35,544 nt of DNA, taken from positions 1-35,544 of the forward strand of contig DASZZH010000013.1 of the NCBI GenBank assembly GCA_035543335.1, in the 5' to 3' direction. Of this stretch, positions 16,893 through 25,054 are shown piece by piece; the first letter of the stretch is position 1, and every line of letters starts with the position of its first letter. This DNA comes from Burkholderiales bacterium. GTDB lineage: Bacteria; Pseudomonadota; Gammaproteobacteria; Burkholderiales; JAHFRG01. The notes under the pieces are model-generated. The model saw nothing but the letters and a program-made list of their open reading frames with translations, was not told the origin of the DNA and searched no databases. The position numbers and the translations under genes are program-made.

Positions 16893-17363
16893 ATGAAGCG
16901 CCTCCATTTGCTCTTTGCATTGATGATCGGCTTGTTGGTTATTGCTCCGCCGTCTTTTGCGGTGTTTGTCTTCAGGGCGGGGGATACGGTATACGTCGGC
17001 GGCAAGACCTATACCTGGGAAGAATGGAAGAAAATCCGTGACAACCCGAGCCTCCTGCAGCAACAAGAGGCGCCGGCCCCGGCGCAAAGCGCTACGATAC
17101 GCGGAGCGGCGCCCGTGGCCCCGGTTCCGGCCGGCGAGCCGCGGGCTGCGGCGTGCACGACAGCTATCTATTACGACGAATTTCCCAGCGAGGATGAGCG
17201 ATTCCAGTGCACGGCAGGCTTAGGCATGCTGACGCGGGAGCAGATCTTGGTCAAGGGCTGGAAGATCGACTTCGTTGAGAAGGTCCCGCCGCTACCAGGC
17301 CAGCCCACGCAGTCACCGCGCGGCTTGCCGCTGTATCTGTACAAGCTCGTCATCTCCCGGTAG
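16893..17363 (+). CDS. Exported protein of unknown function
   Basis: I do not recognise this 156-residue protein. It has an N-terminal signal peptide (KR then a hydrophobic stretch to about residue 23, ending SFA), then a short region FRAGDTVYVGGKTYTWEEWKKIRDN resembling small periplasmic proteins, an Ala/Pro-rich linker (about 57-82) and a C-terminal part with two cysteines (Cys88, Cys106) and YYDEFPSEDERFQC. The cysteines could form a disulfide in the periplasm. It is followed 119 bases later by a small lipoprotein gene on the same strand. Confidence 0.7.
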   Translation: MKRLHLLFALMIGLLVIAPPSFAVFVFRAGDTVYVGGKTYTWEEWKKIRDNPSLLQQQEAPAPAQSATIRGAAPVAPVPAGEPRAAACTTAIYYDEFPSEDERFQCTAGLGMLTREQILVKGWKIDFVEKVPPLPGQPTQSPRGLPLYLYKLVISR

Positions 17364-17482
17364 TCCCCGGTATCGACGGAGCCGGTCCTGTGGGGCCAGG
17401 TATCCCGGCACCGAGGAGCGGCGCGATTTCGTGATAGCGGGTTTTCCCGATTGTCGCGGAACCTAACTATTATGAGGATTAC

Positions 17483-17674
17483 ATGGTACGTACATTTCTT
17501 ATCGTGATCGTTCTATTGTTCGCGGGATGCTCCTATTTTTCCCACAGATCCGAGCCGTCTCAGCAGCAGGGCACCACGTCGCCGCCCTCAAGGGGAGTTG
17601 ATTCGCTGTGCATGAGTGATTGCATGGGCAACAATGGGCAGCAAGATTTCTGCGAGTCTCGGTGCTCTTATTGA
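17483..17674 (+). CDS. Small lipoprotein with paired C-x3-C motifs
   Basis: A 63-residue product. The hydrophobic N-terminus ends in the lipobox LLFAGC, so Cys16 would be lipidated after signal peptidase II cleavage. A Ser/Pro/Gln-rich linker is followed by a C-terminal segment with two C-x3-C motifs, CMSDC and CESRC, which could form two disulfides in a helical hairpin. GAGGA precedes the ATG. Function unknown. Confidence 0.7.
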   Translation: MVRTFLIVIVLLFAGCSYFSHRSEPSQQQGTTSPPSRGVDSLCMSDCMGNNGQQDFCESRCSY

Positions 17675-17763
17675 TATATTTTGCGGCAGCGTGGGTCTTA
17701 GCCAGTGAAAGAAAGGCGTACCTCCCGGTGTTGCAAACTGCTGGCTCGCAACCTCGGATCTAG

Positions 17764-18339
17764 CTACGCTAGGGATAGAACCTCGTCCCACAGTTTCTCG
17801 CCCCTCGCGTGTCTGGCAGCCACGTCCTGGCGGAATGCAGGTGGGCCGTAAGCATACCACTCGCCGCGCATTTCATATAAAAAAGGAATCCCCCTCGAGT
17901 TGGAGAAGTCTGTCATCCACTCAATGAGTTTGTCATCGGGATCTCGACCCGCTGGCACAAGCGCATAAACAGCCAAGCCTCGCCACCGTGCACGAAGAAT
18001 AATAACGCCGAGTTTATCGGGCCGGAAATCATCGGGGAACGGGCTTTGGGAGTCCAGCCACCCGCAAACAAAATTCTTGCATGGATCCAGCGGCCGATGT
18101 TCATAAATTCTGCAGCAGTGCCCTGTGCTATATGGGCAGGGCTTGCCGGGGTACACGTCGTTACCGTAGACAGTGATCTTCAACCAGCCGTCACAACAGG
18201 CGGTGCACCCCCCGCATTCGCGATGAACCGCCCGGGGCCGCGTAGCGGCGGGGGCTATTGCATGGTGAGACTCGCCGCAGCACTTTTTGTATTTCAACCC
18301 GCTGCCACAGGGACAGGGATCATTTCTTCCAATTTGCAC
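17764..18339 (-). CDS. SEC-C motif / YkgJ-type cysteine-cluster protein
   Basis: A 191-residue cytoplasmic protein. The N-terminus is a SEC-C zinc-binding motif, [17 protein letters not shown] (residues 6-22). A second cysteine-rich region resembles the YkgJ family: [11 protein letters not shown] near 42-52, CPYSTGHCC near 68-76 and CKNFVCGW near 87-94, suggesting a second metal or iron-sulfur site. The C-terminal half is mixed without recognised motifs. It starts with GTG at 18339 and has no obvious Shine-Dalgarno. It is convergent with the small lipoprotein gene. Its role is unknown; SEC-C motifs often bind zinc and contact proteins. Confidence 0.8.
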   Translation of the reverse strand: MQIGRNDPCPCGSGLKYKKCCGESHHAIAPAATRPRAVHRECGGCTACCDGWLKITVYGNDVYPGKPCPYSTGHCCRIYEHRPLDPCKNFVCGWLDSQSPFPDDFRPDKLGVIILRARWRGLAVYALVPAGRDPDDKLIEWMTDFSNSRGIPFLYEMRGEWYAYGPPAFRQDVAARHARGEKLWDEVLSLA

Positions 18340-18408
18340 TGTTTGAGATAGAACTTTGATCTGACACCGCTAGCCTGATCGATCTTTTGTACCAAATTGA
18401 TTGAGAGT

Positions 18409-18529
18409 TTACTGCATAAATTCAGGTCGGTCGATTCCAGGCATTGGGCTCCTGGTTTGGGGTGTGGGGGGCCGATAACTCAGCGCGCTGTGCGGCCGGA
18501 CTCGGTTGTACTGTATTCGCCTTCCGCAT
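18409..18529 (-). mobile_element. IS3-family transposase C-terminal remnant
   Basis: On the minus strand this frame encodes QYNRVRPHSALSYRPPTP, the end of an IS3-family OrfB transposase (usual form YN-x-VRPHSSLGYRPPAPE), followed by a short tail and stop. Upstream the frame runs straight into antisense of the acyl-CoA synthetase fragment, so only about 38 codons of the insertion element survive. It marks an old insertion/deletion junction near 18525. Confidence 0.75.
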
Positions 18530-18733
18530 GATAAACTGGGTAAAGATATCAGCGCCGTGGTGGTGCTGCGCGAAGGCAAGCAAACCGACGAAAAAGAAGT
18601 GCGCGAATTCGCGGCGTGGCCCCTGACTGACTTCAAGGTGCCGCGCAAAATTGTCTTCCTAGAGGAAATTCCGAAAGGCGCGACCGGCAAGCTGCAGCGC
18701 ACCGGCCTTGCGGAAAAACTCGGTCTCAATTAG
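18521..18733 (+). pseudogene. 3' fragment of an acyl-CoA synthetase (AMP-forming) gene
   Basis: The last ~70 codons of an ANL-family acyl-CoA synthetase: DKLGKDISAVVVLREG, then FAAWPLTDFKVPRKIVF and the end signature EIPKGATGKLQR with the lysine that takes part in adenylation. The adenylate-forming N-terminal domain is missing, removed at the junction with the IS3 remnant. No start signal is credible, so this is a dead gene end. Which acid the intact enzyme activated cannot be told. Confidence 0.8.
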
Positions 18734-18739
18734 CCTATA

Positions 18740-18758
18740 GCTTATGGAAACCATAAGC
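18740..18758. promoter_or_regulatory. Perfect dyad upstream of the serine-cycle operon (T-N11-A type)
   Basis: GCTTATGG (18740-18747) and CCATAAGC (18751-18758) around AAA. Within it, TATGGAAACCATA is a T-N11-A element with internal symmetry, the geometry of LysR-type regulator boxes. It lies about 135 bases upstream of the sga start. Serine-cycle genes in Methylorubrum are controlled by the LysR-type QscR, so this is a reasonable operator candidate; a terminator of the acyl-CoA synthetase fragment is less likely since no T-run follows. Confidence 0.55.
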
Positions 18759-18854
18759 AAATATGAATGGTCAACAGGGCGAGCAAGAATTACCATTTTT
18801 CGTTCAGCATCAAGCGTTTCTTCCGGGTGCTTTTCGCGCCCATCCGTTGCATTG

Positions 18855-18873
18855 TAAGCGGGACGCCCGCTTA
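18855..18873 (+). promoter_or_regulatory. Leader hairpin just upstream of the sga ribosome site
   Basis: Perfect 8-bp stem TAAGCGGG (18855-18862) and CCCGCTTA (18866-18873) with loop ACG, ending about 6 bases before AAAAGGGG, the ribosome site of sga. It could modulate translation or mRNA stability of the operon. Confidence 0.5.
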
Positions 18874-18891
18874 AGCCAAAAGGGGTTACTC

Positions 18892-20139
18892 ATGCCACGC
18901 ATTCCAGGCCGCAATTTTCTCTTTGTTCCGGGCCCGACTAATATTCCCGATCGCGTCCAGCGCGCCATGATGGTGGCGATGGAAGACCATCGTTCCTCCA
19001 AGTTTCCCGAGCTTTCACGCTCGGTACTGGAAGACCTGAAAAAAGTGTTTATGACTACGGAAGGCCAGGCTTTCATTTTTCCGTCCTCGGGCACCGGCGT
19101 ATGGGAAGCCGCGTTTACCAATGCGCTTTCTCCGGGCGACAAGGTCCTGGCGTCGCGCTTTGGTCAGTTCAGCCATCTGTGGGTTGATATGGCGCAGCGG
19201 CTTGGTTTCGATGTGGAAGTTCTGGAAGTCGAGTGGGGCGAAGGGGTTCCCCTGGAGCGCGTGGAGCAAGTACTCCGTGCCGACAAGCAGCACAAGATCA
19301 AAGCCGTGCTGGCGTGCCACAACGAAACCGCGACCGGTGTCACCAGCGATATCGCCGGTGTGCGCCGCGTCATGGACGCCGCGCGGCATCCGGCGCTGCT
19401 GTTTGTCGACGGCGTGAGTTCCATCGCCAGCCTCGATTTCCGCATGGATGAATGGGGCGTCGACATGGCGATCACCGGCTCCCAGAAAGGGTTTATGCTG
19501 CCGGCGGGCCTGGGCATACTTTGCGTCAGCCAAAAAGCCCTCAAGGCCATGCAAACGGCGACATCGCGGCGCTGCTATTTCGACCTCAACGACATGATCA
19601 AGGCCAACGCCACCGGCTATTTCCCCTATACGCCGGCGCTGCCCATGCTGTACGGCCTGCGCGAATCGCTGAATATCATTTTTGAAGAAGGGTTGGAGAA
19701 TATTATCTTTCGCCACCACTACCTGGCGGAGGGCGCGCGCGCTGCGGTCATGAAGGGATGGGGGCTGAAGCTGTGTGCCAAGGAGCCGAAGTGGTATTCC
19801 GACACCGTGAGCGCGATTGTGGTGCCTGAAGGCATCAATGGCGCGCATGTGATCGACGTGGCATTCCGGCGCTACAACCTGGCGCTGGGCGCTGGCCTAT
19901 CCAAGGTGGCGGGCAAGGTGTTCCGCATCGGCCATCTGGGCGACCTCAACGAACTGATGTTGATGGGCGCAATCGCCGGCGCGGAGATGGCGATGCTCGA
20001 CGTGGGCATCAACGTCAAGCCTGGCAGCGGCGTTGCCGCCGCTTCGGAATACTGGCGCCATAATGACCCGGTTCCCAAGAAAAAAGTGAGCCGCCAAGAA
20101 GTCGTTTACGCGTCGCATTCTACAGGTACTGTTTACTAA
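18892..20139 (+). CDS. sga: Serine-glyoxylate aminotransferase
   Basis: PLP-dependent class V aminotransferase that converts glyoxylate plus serine to glycine plus hydroxypyruvate, a defining step of the serine cycle. The product is 415 residues. PGPTNIPD occurs at 13-20, the PLP aspartate in FVDGVSS (Asp173), and the Schiff-base lysine Lys199 in TGSQKGFMLP. The C-terminal half contains RIGHLGDLNE as in Methylorubrum SgaA. ATG at 18892 with AGGGG upstream is preferred over an in-frame ATG at 18763, whose 43 extra residues are unlike the family. It is the first gene of a same-strand run to mcl and the entry point for glyoxylate. Confidence 0.95.
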   Translation: MPRIPGRNFLFVPGPTNIPDRVQRAMMVAMEDHRSSKFPELSRSVLEDLKKVFMTTEGQAFIFPSSGTGVWEAAFTNALSPGDKVLASRFGQFSHLWVDMAQRLGFDVEVLEVEWGEGVPLERVEQVLRADKQHKIKAVLACHNETATGVTSDIAGVRRVMDAARHPALLFVDGVSSIASLDFRMDEWGVDMAITGSQKGFMLPAGLGILCVSQKALKAMQTATSRRCYFDLNDMIKANATGYFPYTPALPMLYGLRESLNIIFEEGLENIIFRHHYLAEGARAAVMKGWGLKLCAKEPKWYSDTVSAIVVPEGINGAHVIDVAFRRYNLALGAGLSKVAGKVFRIGHLGDLNELMLMGAIAGAEMAMLDVGINVKPGSGVAAASEYWRHNDPVPKKKVSRQEVVYASHSTGTVY

Positions 20140-20156
20140 TAAAATTAATAACTTAA

Positions 20157-21107
20157 TTGCAACACCTCATCGTATTTCTAGATCGTTCCACCCTGCGCGC
20201 CGAGGTGCGGCGCCCGGCGTTCGAGCACGCCTGGCGCGAGCACCAAAAAACCACGGCGAATGAAATCCTGAGCCGGCTGGAAGGCGCCACCATCGCGATT
20301 ACCAACAAGGTGCCGCTGCGCCCGGAGATACTCTCGAAACTCCCCAAGCTCAAGATGATTGCGGTCGCCGCGACCGGTTACGACGTGATAGACATCGACT
20401 ACTGCAAATCGCACGGCATCGCGGTAGCAAATATCCGCAACTACGCCGTGCACACGGTGCCCGAGCACGCTTTCGCGCTGATTCTCGCGCTGCGCCGCAA
20501 CCTGCTCGCCTACCGCCGGGATGTGGAGAACGGCGTGTGGCAGGAGTCAGACCAGTTCTGCTTTTTTAATCATCCGATCGGCGATCTCTTTGGTACGACG
20601 ATCGGCATTTTCGGCGAAGGCGCAATCGGGCAGGGCACGGCGAAAATCGCGCGCGGCTTCGGCATGCGCGTGTTGTTTGCCAACCACGCACCGCCCAAGG
20701 CGCCGGGCGTGGAATTCACTCCCATGGATAAAGTTCTCGCGGAGTCCGATGTTATTTCACTGCATTGCCCGCTCACGCTGGAATCGCGCAACATGATAGG
20801 GCTTGAGCAATTCCGCAAGATGAAACGCAGCGCAATCCTCATCAACACCGCGCGCGGCGGTCTGGTGGATGAAACAGCTTTGATTCGCGCGCTCGATGAA
20901 GGATTGATTGCCGGCGCGGGATTCGATGTTCTGACCAAAGAACCGCCCAAGGAAGGCAACCCGCTGTTGGAAATCCGGCGGCCGAATTTTATCCTGACCC
21001 CCCACGTCGCCTGGGCTTCCGACGGCGCCATGCAGTTTCTCGCTGATCAACTGATAGACAACATCGAAGCCTTCGTGAACGGCAAACCTCAACATCTGGT
21101 GGTGTGA
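20157..21107 (+). CDS. hprA: Hydroxypyruvate reductase (D-2-hydroxyacid dehydrogenase family)
   Basis: Reduces hydroxypyruvate to D-glycerate, the step after Sga in the serine cycle. The 316-residue product resembles HprA of Methylorubrum: INKVP-like ITNKVP at 48-53, AVAATGYDVID at 69-79, Rossmann motif GEGAIG at 153-158, and the catalytic triad Arg233 (NTARGG), Glu262 (KEPPKEG) and His283 (TPHVAWAS). After the second beta strand there is Asn176 (FANHAP) rather than an acidic residue, so NADPH may be used. The start is a TTG 17 bases after the sga stop, with poor ribosome site, suggesting translational coupling. Confidence 0.93.
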   Translation: MQHLIVFLDRSTLRAEVRRPAFEHAWREHQKTTANEILSRLEGATIAITNKVPLRPEILSKLPKLKMIAVAATGYDVIDIDYCKSHGIAVANIRNYAVHTVPEHAFALILALRRNLLAYRRDVENGVWQESDQFCFFNHPIGDLFGTTIGIFGEGAIGQGTAKIARGFGMRVLFANHAPPKAPGVEFTPMDKVLAESDVISLHCPLTLESRNMIGLEQFRKMKRSAILINTARGGLVDETALIRALDEGLIAGAGFDVLTKEPPKEGNPLLEIRRPNFILTPHVAWASDGAMQFLADQLIDNIEAFVNGKPQHLVV

Positions 21108-21170
21108 GCGGCCGGCCCGCCTCGTCGAAGGTCCCGAGCAACCGGGGATCCGATAGCCAAGGAATATTAA

Positions 21171-22352
21171 ATGGATATTCACGAATATCAAGCCAAAGAA
21201 CTGCTATCCACTTTCGGCGTCGCCATACCGCGCGGCGCAGTTGCTTATAGCCCTGATCAGGCGGTGTACAGCGCCACTGAGCTGGGCGGCTGGCACTGGG
21301 CGGTGAAAGCGCAAATTCACTCCGGCGGCCGTGGCAAGGCCGGCGGCATCAAGCTTTGTAAAACCTACCGCGAGGTTCACGACGCGACAAAAGAGCTGCT
21401 CGGCAAGAAACTGGTGACCAACCAGACCGGGCCGGAAGGGAAAATCGTCCAGAAGCTTTATATCGAGGTAGCGGAGCCTTTTGAGCGCGAGCTTTATCTG
21501 GGTTTCGTGCTCGATCGCAAGATCGAGCGCATCCGCGTCATCGCTTCGGCCCAGGGCGGCATGGAGATCGAAGAAATTGCCAAGGATTTACCGGGCGCGA
21601 TTTTGCAGGAAATCGTCGAGCCGGCCGTGGGCTTGCAGGGATTTCAGGCGCGCGAACTGGCGTTCGGGCTTGGGCTTAACATCAAACAAGTGGCGCGCGC
21701 GGTGAAAACGATGATGGGCGCCTACCGTTCGTTCCGGGATCTCGACGCAACCATGGTGGAAATCAATCCGCTGGTCGTGACCAAGGACGACCGGGTGCTG
21801 ACGCTCGACGCCAAGATGTCGTTCGACGACAACGCGCTGTTCCGCCACCCCAATGTTGCGGAGATGCGTGACCCCACGCAGGAGGATCCGCGCGAAGTGC
21901 AGGCGGCGGAGCACAACCTCAACTATATCGGGCTTGAAGGAGAAATCGGCTGCGTCATCAACGGCGCAGGCCTAGCCATGGCGACGATGGATACCATCAA
22001 ATACGCGGGCGGCACGCCGGCGAATTTTCTGGATGTGGGCGGCGGCGCTTCGCCCGAGCGGATCGCCGCCGCGCTACGCCTGGTGCTTTCGGACCAGAAG
22101 GTGCGCGCTATTCTGGTGAACATTTTCGCCGGAATCAACCGCTGCGACTGGGTGGCTAAAGGCGTGGTCCAGGCCTACCGCGAGGTCGATATCAAGGTGC
22201 CGTTCGTGGTGCGGCTGGCGGGAACCAATGTTGACGAAGGGCGCAAAATCATCCGCGAGAGCGGGCTTCCGCTTATCAGCACGGAAACCTTGCTCGAAGC
22301 CGCGCAAAAGGTGGTGGCTGCCGCTAAATCATATAAACCGCTGCCGGCTTGA
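21171..22352 (+). CDS. mtkA: Malate-CoA ligase (malate thiokinase) beta subunit
   Basis: ATP-grasp subunit of malate thiokinase, which forms malyl-CoA from malate, CoA and ATP. The 393-residue product is a SucC relative but matches MtkA rather than SucC: it begins [12 protein letters not shown], has [18 protein letters not shown] near 45-63, the insert-like [29 protein letters not shown] segment, and [28 protein letters not shown] and [13 protein letters not shown] in the CoA-ligase part. Location next to mtkB, ppc and mcl confirms the malate role. GGAAT precedes the ATG weakly. Confidence 0.93.
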   Translation: MDIHEYQAKELLSTFGVAIPRGAVAYSPDQAVYSATELGGWHWAVKAQIHSGGRGKAGGIKLCKTYREVHDATKELLGKKLVTNQTGPEGKIVQKLYIEVAEPFERELYLGFVLDRKIERIRVIASAQGGMEIEEIAKDLPGAILQEIVEPAVGLQGFQARELAFGLGLNIKQVARAVKTMMGAYRSFRDLDATMVEINPLVVTKDDRVLTLDAKMSFDDNALFRHPNVAEMRDPTQEDPREVQAAEHNLNYIGLEGEIGCVINGAGLAMATMDTIKYAGGTPANFLDVGGGASPERIAAALRLVLSDQKVRAILVNIFAGINRCDWVAKGVVQAYREVDIKVPFVVRLAGTNVDEGRKIIRESGLPLISTETLLEAAQKVVAAAKSYKPLPA

Positions 22353-22372
22353 GTCGATTCGGGATAATACTT

Positions 22373-23281
22373 ATGAGCATACTCATCGACGAAAACACAC
22401 GGGTCCTGGTACAGGGTTTCACCGGCGACAAGGGCACGTTCCACGCCAAGGAAATGATCGCTTATGGAACAAAAGTCGTGGGCGGAGTCACTCCAGGCAA
22501 GGGCGGCATGACCCACTTGGGCCTTCCGGTATTCAACACCGTGAAGGAAGCCGTGACGCAGACCGGCGCGACCGCCAGCATCACTTTCGTCCCGCCCGCG
22601 TTCTGTATGGATTCAATCATGGAGGCGGCTGATGCCGGCATCAGGCTGGTGTGCTCGATCACCGACGGCATTCCGGCGCAGGACATGATGCGGGTCAAGC
22701 GCTACCTGAAGCGCTATCCGAAAGAGAGGCGCACCCTGATGGTGGGGCCGAACTGCGCCGGCATCATCAGCGCCGGCAAAGCCATGCTGGGCATTATGCC
22801 CGGCCACATTTACCAGCGCGGGACGGTGGGCATCGTGTCACGCTCCGGGACGCTCGGCTACGAAGCGGCTTCGCAGCTCAAGGCGCTGGGACTCGGAGTC
22901 ACCACCAGCGTGGGCATCGGCGGCGATCCCATCAACGGCAGTTCTTTTCTCGACCACCTGGTGCTGTTCGAGCAGGACGACGAAACCGCAGCGGTGCTGA
23001 TGATAGGCGAAATCGGCGGCCCACAGGAGGCGGAAGCGGCGAAGTGGGTGAAAGAAAACATGAGCAAGCCGGTCGTCGGCTACGTGGCGGGACTCACCGC
23101 GCCCAAGGGCCGGCGCATGGGACATGCCGGCGCCATCATCTCCGCCACCGGCGACAGCGCCGCGGAGAAAAGCGAAATTATGAAGAGCTATGGCCTGACG
23201 GTCGCGCCCAGCGCCTCCGAGCTCGGCTCAACCGTCGCGCAAGCTCTCAAAAAGAAAACGAGCCGAAAAGCTGTTTCGTAA
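22373..23281 (+). CDS. mtkB: Malate-CoA ligase (malate thiokinase) alpha subunit
   Basis: CoA-binding and phosphohistidine subunit of malate thiokinase. The 302-residue product has the Rossmann-like start LVQGFTGDKGTFHAKEM, the GGVTPGKGG loop (37-45), GPNCAGII at 125-132, SRSGTLGYE at 156-164, GIGGDPINGSSF at 181-192 and the active-site His251 in RMGHAGAIIS. It is nearly identical in motif order to Methylorubrum MtkB. ATG at 22373 is chosen; the ATG further upstream at 22349 overlaps the mtkA stop and adds eight atypical residues. It acts with MtkA; product malyl-CoA goes to Mcl. A gap of 131 bases with its own promoter-like elements follows. Confidence 0.93.
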   Translation: MSILIDENTRVLVQGFTGDKGTFHAKEMIAYGTKVVGGVTPGKGGMTHLGLPVFNTVKEAVTQTGATASITFVPPAFCMDSIMEAADAGIRLVCSITDGIPAQDMMRVKRYLKRYPKERRTLMVGPNCAGIISAGKAMLGIMPGHIYQRGTVGIVSRSGTLGYEAASQLKALGLGVTTSVGIGGDPINGSSFLDHLVLFEQDDETAAVLMIGEIGGPQEAEAAKWVKENMSKPVVGYVAGLTAPKGRRMGHAGAIISATGDSAAEKSEIMKSYGLTVAPSASELGSTVAQALKKKTSRKAVS

Positions 23282-23325
23282 AAGCCTGCATTGCCTTTGG
23301 CCCCGGCAAGTCGCAAGTGCTTGAT

Positions 23326-23355
23326 TTGAGGTGATGGTACAATCGCCATTAAAAT
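23326..23355 (+). promoter_or_regulatory. Possible sigma-70 promoter for the PAS/EAL gene
   Basis: TTGAGG (23326-23331) and TAAAAT (23350-23355) are separated by 18 bases, in the gap between mtkB and the PAS/EAL gene. It would allow the EAL gene and ppc-mcl to be transcribed apart from sga-mtkB. Confidence 0.35.
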
Positions 23356-23412
23356 ACGTACTCGGCAGGTTCACAGTCATACGTTCTCATCAGCACCAGA
23401 AGGACATTCAGT

Positions 23413-25005
23413 ATGCGGGGCGTTAAGCTCTATCATCAGTTGCGTCCATTTATCGCCCCTTTGGTGATACTGGTACTCGTCTCAATCCTGATCTTCGTAA
23501 TCTTTTTCACCGTGCTGGAATGGCAATGGGTTGCTTTCCTTTCGGGAATCCTGTCCGCCTCGATCCTGTCAATGGTCAGCCGCGCCGCCAAATCCGAATG
23601 GCGCGTCACCCGGCGCACAGCACAGGTAAACAAGCTCAGAGAAAAGCTTCTCCAAGAAAGCGTGAAACATGTGCAGACAGCGGGAAAGCTCGCCCAGGAG
23701 TCGGAAGCCCGCGCCAAGGAGCACGAGAGCCTCACCCGGGAGACCAGCGCCCACAAACGCGCCAAAGAGGAACTGCGCGCCACGCAGGAACGGCTCCAGC
23801 TGATGAGCGATGCGCTCCCGATCATAGCGTTTTATTGCGACAAGAATCTAACGTGCCAGCACCACAACGCCGCGTTTCGTACGTGGCTGCACGTGGAAGC
23901 GGATCAAATCAACGGCCGCCAACTGAAAGAGCTGCTGGGGGAGAATGCCTTCGAGAGTATGACAAGTTTCGTCAAGGAGGTGCTCACGGGCAGGAAAGTG
24001 CACCTGGAGTGGTCCCATAAATTCCACTTCGCGCTGTCCCATATCGAGGGCGATCTCATACCGCATAAGAATCCCAGCGGGCAGATCATCGGCTTCTTTG
24101 GATTGTTCGCCGACGTCACTGCGCGCAAGCAGCTGGATGTGGCGCCCCCGTCAAGCGGGCGGCGCAAGCCGATTCAGGCCGCCCACGGAGCCCAGACGGC
24201 CGAGATTCCCGAACAGGCGCTCTACATCGATTCCATTGCCGAGCAGCTCACCGGCTGGGGTGATGCGGCCGCCCGCCTCGCCGAAATCCTGGAAAAAGAC
24301 GAGCTCCGCCTTTATCACCAGCTCATTCTTCCCTTGAAGCCGGAGCAGGGGCACCCGCCGATTCACGAGATTCTGATTCGGCTGCACGAGGAAGAGGAAT
24401 CCTTATCTCCTCCCGGCGCGTTCATCCCGATAATTGAGCACTTCAACCTCATGCCCGCGATTGACCGCTGGGTGGTGAGCCACGTCATCGACTGGTATGT
24501 CCGGAAGCACTCGGGCGCCGACACCCGGCCGGCCGCGCTCTACAGCATTATTCTGTCCGAGCAGTCGGTGAGCGACCCCGGATTTGCGGAGTACGTACGC
24601 AAGCAAATCGAAAGCCGCCGTTTTCCGGCACAAATGTTGTGTTTCGTGATCTCGGAGGAAGAAGCGATCGCCCGAATCGATGATACCTCACGTTTTATTG
24701 CAACGCTGAAGCCGCTGGGCTGCCGATTCGTGCTTGACGGCTTCGGCAGCGCAAAGGTTTCCTTCGAGCACTTGAAACGGTTGCCCGTCGACTTTCTCAA
24801 AGTTGACGACAGCATCGTCCGCTATATTCTTCGGGATACGGTGGCCCTGGGCAAGGTCAAGGCCATCCAGCAGGTCTGCAATATGGTGGGCATCCGGACC
24901 ATCGCCGAGTTCGTGGAAAACGACGAAATCCTGAACAAGGTGAAAGAACTGGGTATGGACTATGCCCAGGGTTTCGGCATTGAACGACCCAAGCCGCTCG
25001 AATAA
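23413..25005 (+). CDS. Membrane PAS/EAL protein with degenerate EAL domain
   Basis: A 530-residue protein: two membrane helices (about 13-34 and 39-56), a coiled coil (about 68-130), a PAS domain (about 130-240) and a C-terminal EAL domain (about 275-525). EAL domains hydrolyse c-di-GMP, but here several catalytic sites are altered. The signature is EIL (319-321), the Asn of the usual NLS motif is Ile380 (IILS), and DDFG is DGFG (442-445). Glu416, Lys463, Glu499 and Gln519 remain. Loss of the Asn and of the second Asp suggests a c-di-GMP receptor or inactive sensor, not an active phosphodiesterase. It is placed inside the serine-cycle operon, 49 bases before ppc. Confidence 0.87.
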   Translation: MRGVKLYHQLRPFIAPLVILVLVSILIFVIFFTVLEWQWVAFLSGILSASILSMVSRAAKSEWRVTRRTAQVNKLREKLLQESVKHVQTAGKLAQESEARAKEHESLTRETSAHKRAKEELRATQERLQLMSDALPIIAFYCDKNLTCQHHNAAFRTWLHVEADQINGRQLKELLGENAFESMTSFVKEVLTGRKVHLEWSHKFHFALSHIEGDLIPHKNPSGQIIGFFGLFADVTARKQLDVAPPSSGRRKPIQAAHGAQTAEIPEQALYIDSIAEQLTGWGDAAARLAEILEKDELRLYHQLILPLKPEQGHPPIHEILIRLHEEEESLSPPGAFIPIIEHFNLMPAIDRWVVSHVIDWYVRKHSGADTRPAALYSIILSEQSVSDPGFAEYVRKQIESRRFPAQMLCFVISEEEAIARIDDTSRFIATLKPLGCRFVLDGFGSAKVSFEHLKRLPVDFLKVDDSIVRYILRDTVALGKVKAIQQVCNMVGIRTIAEFVENDEILNKVKELGMDYAQGFGIERPKPLE

Positions 25006-25054
25006 ACCCGATGAAGCCCGACCCTGTTCTTTCCCTTTGATTCCGGCGGAGGCC

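Noticed and set aside
21171..23281. Reading mtkAB as succinyl-CoA synthetase sucCD
   Set aside because: Sequence signatures and the neighbours ppc and mcl fit malate thiokinase better; sucCD usually lies near the 2-oxoglutarate dehydrogenase genes.
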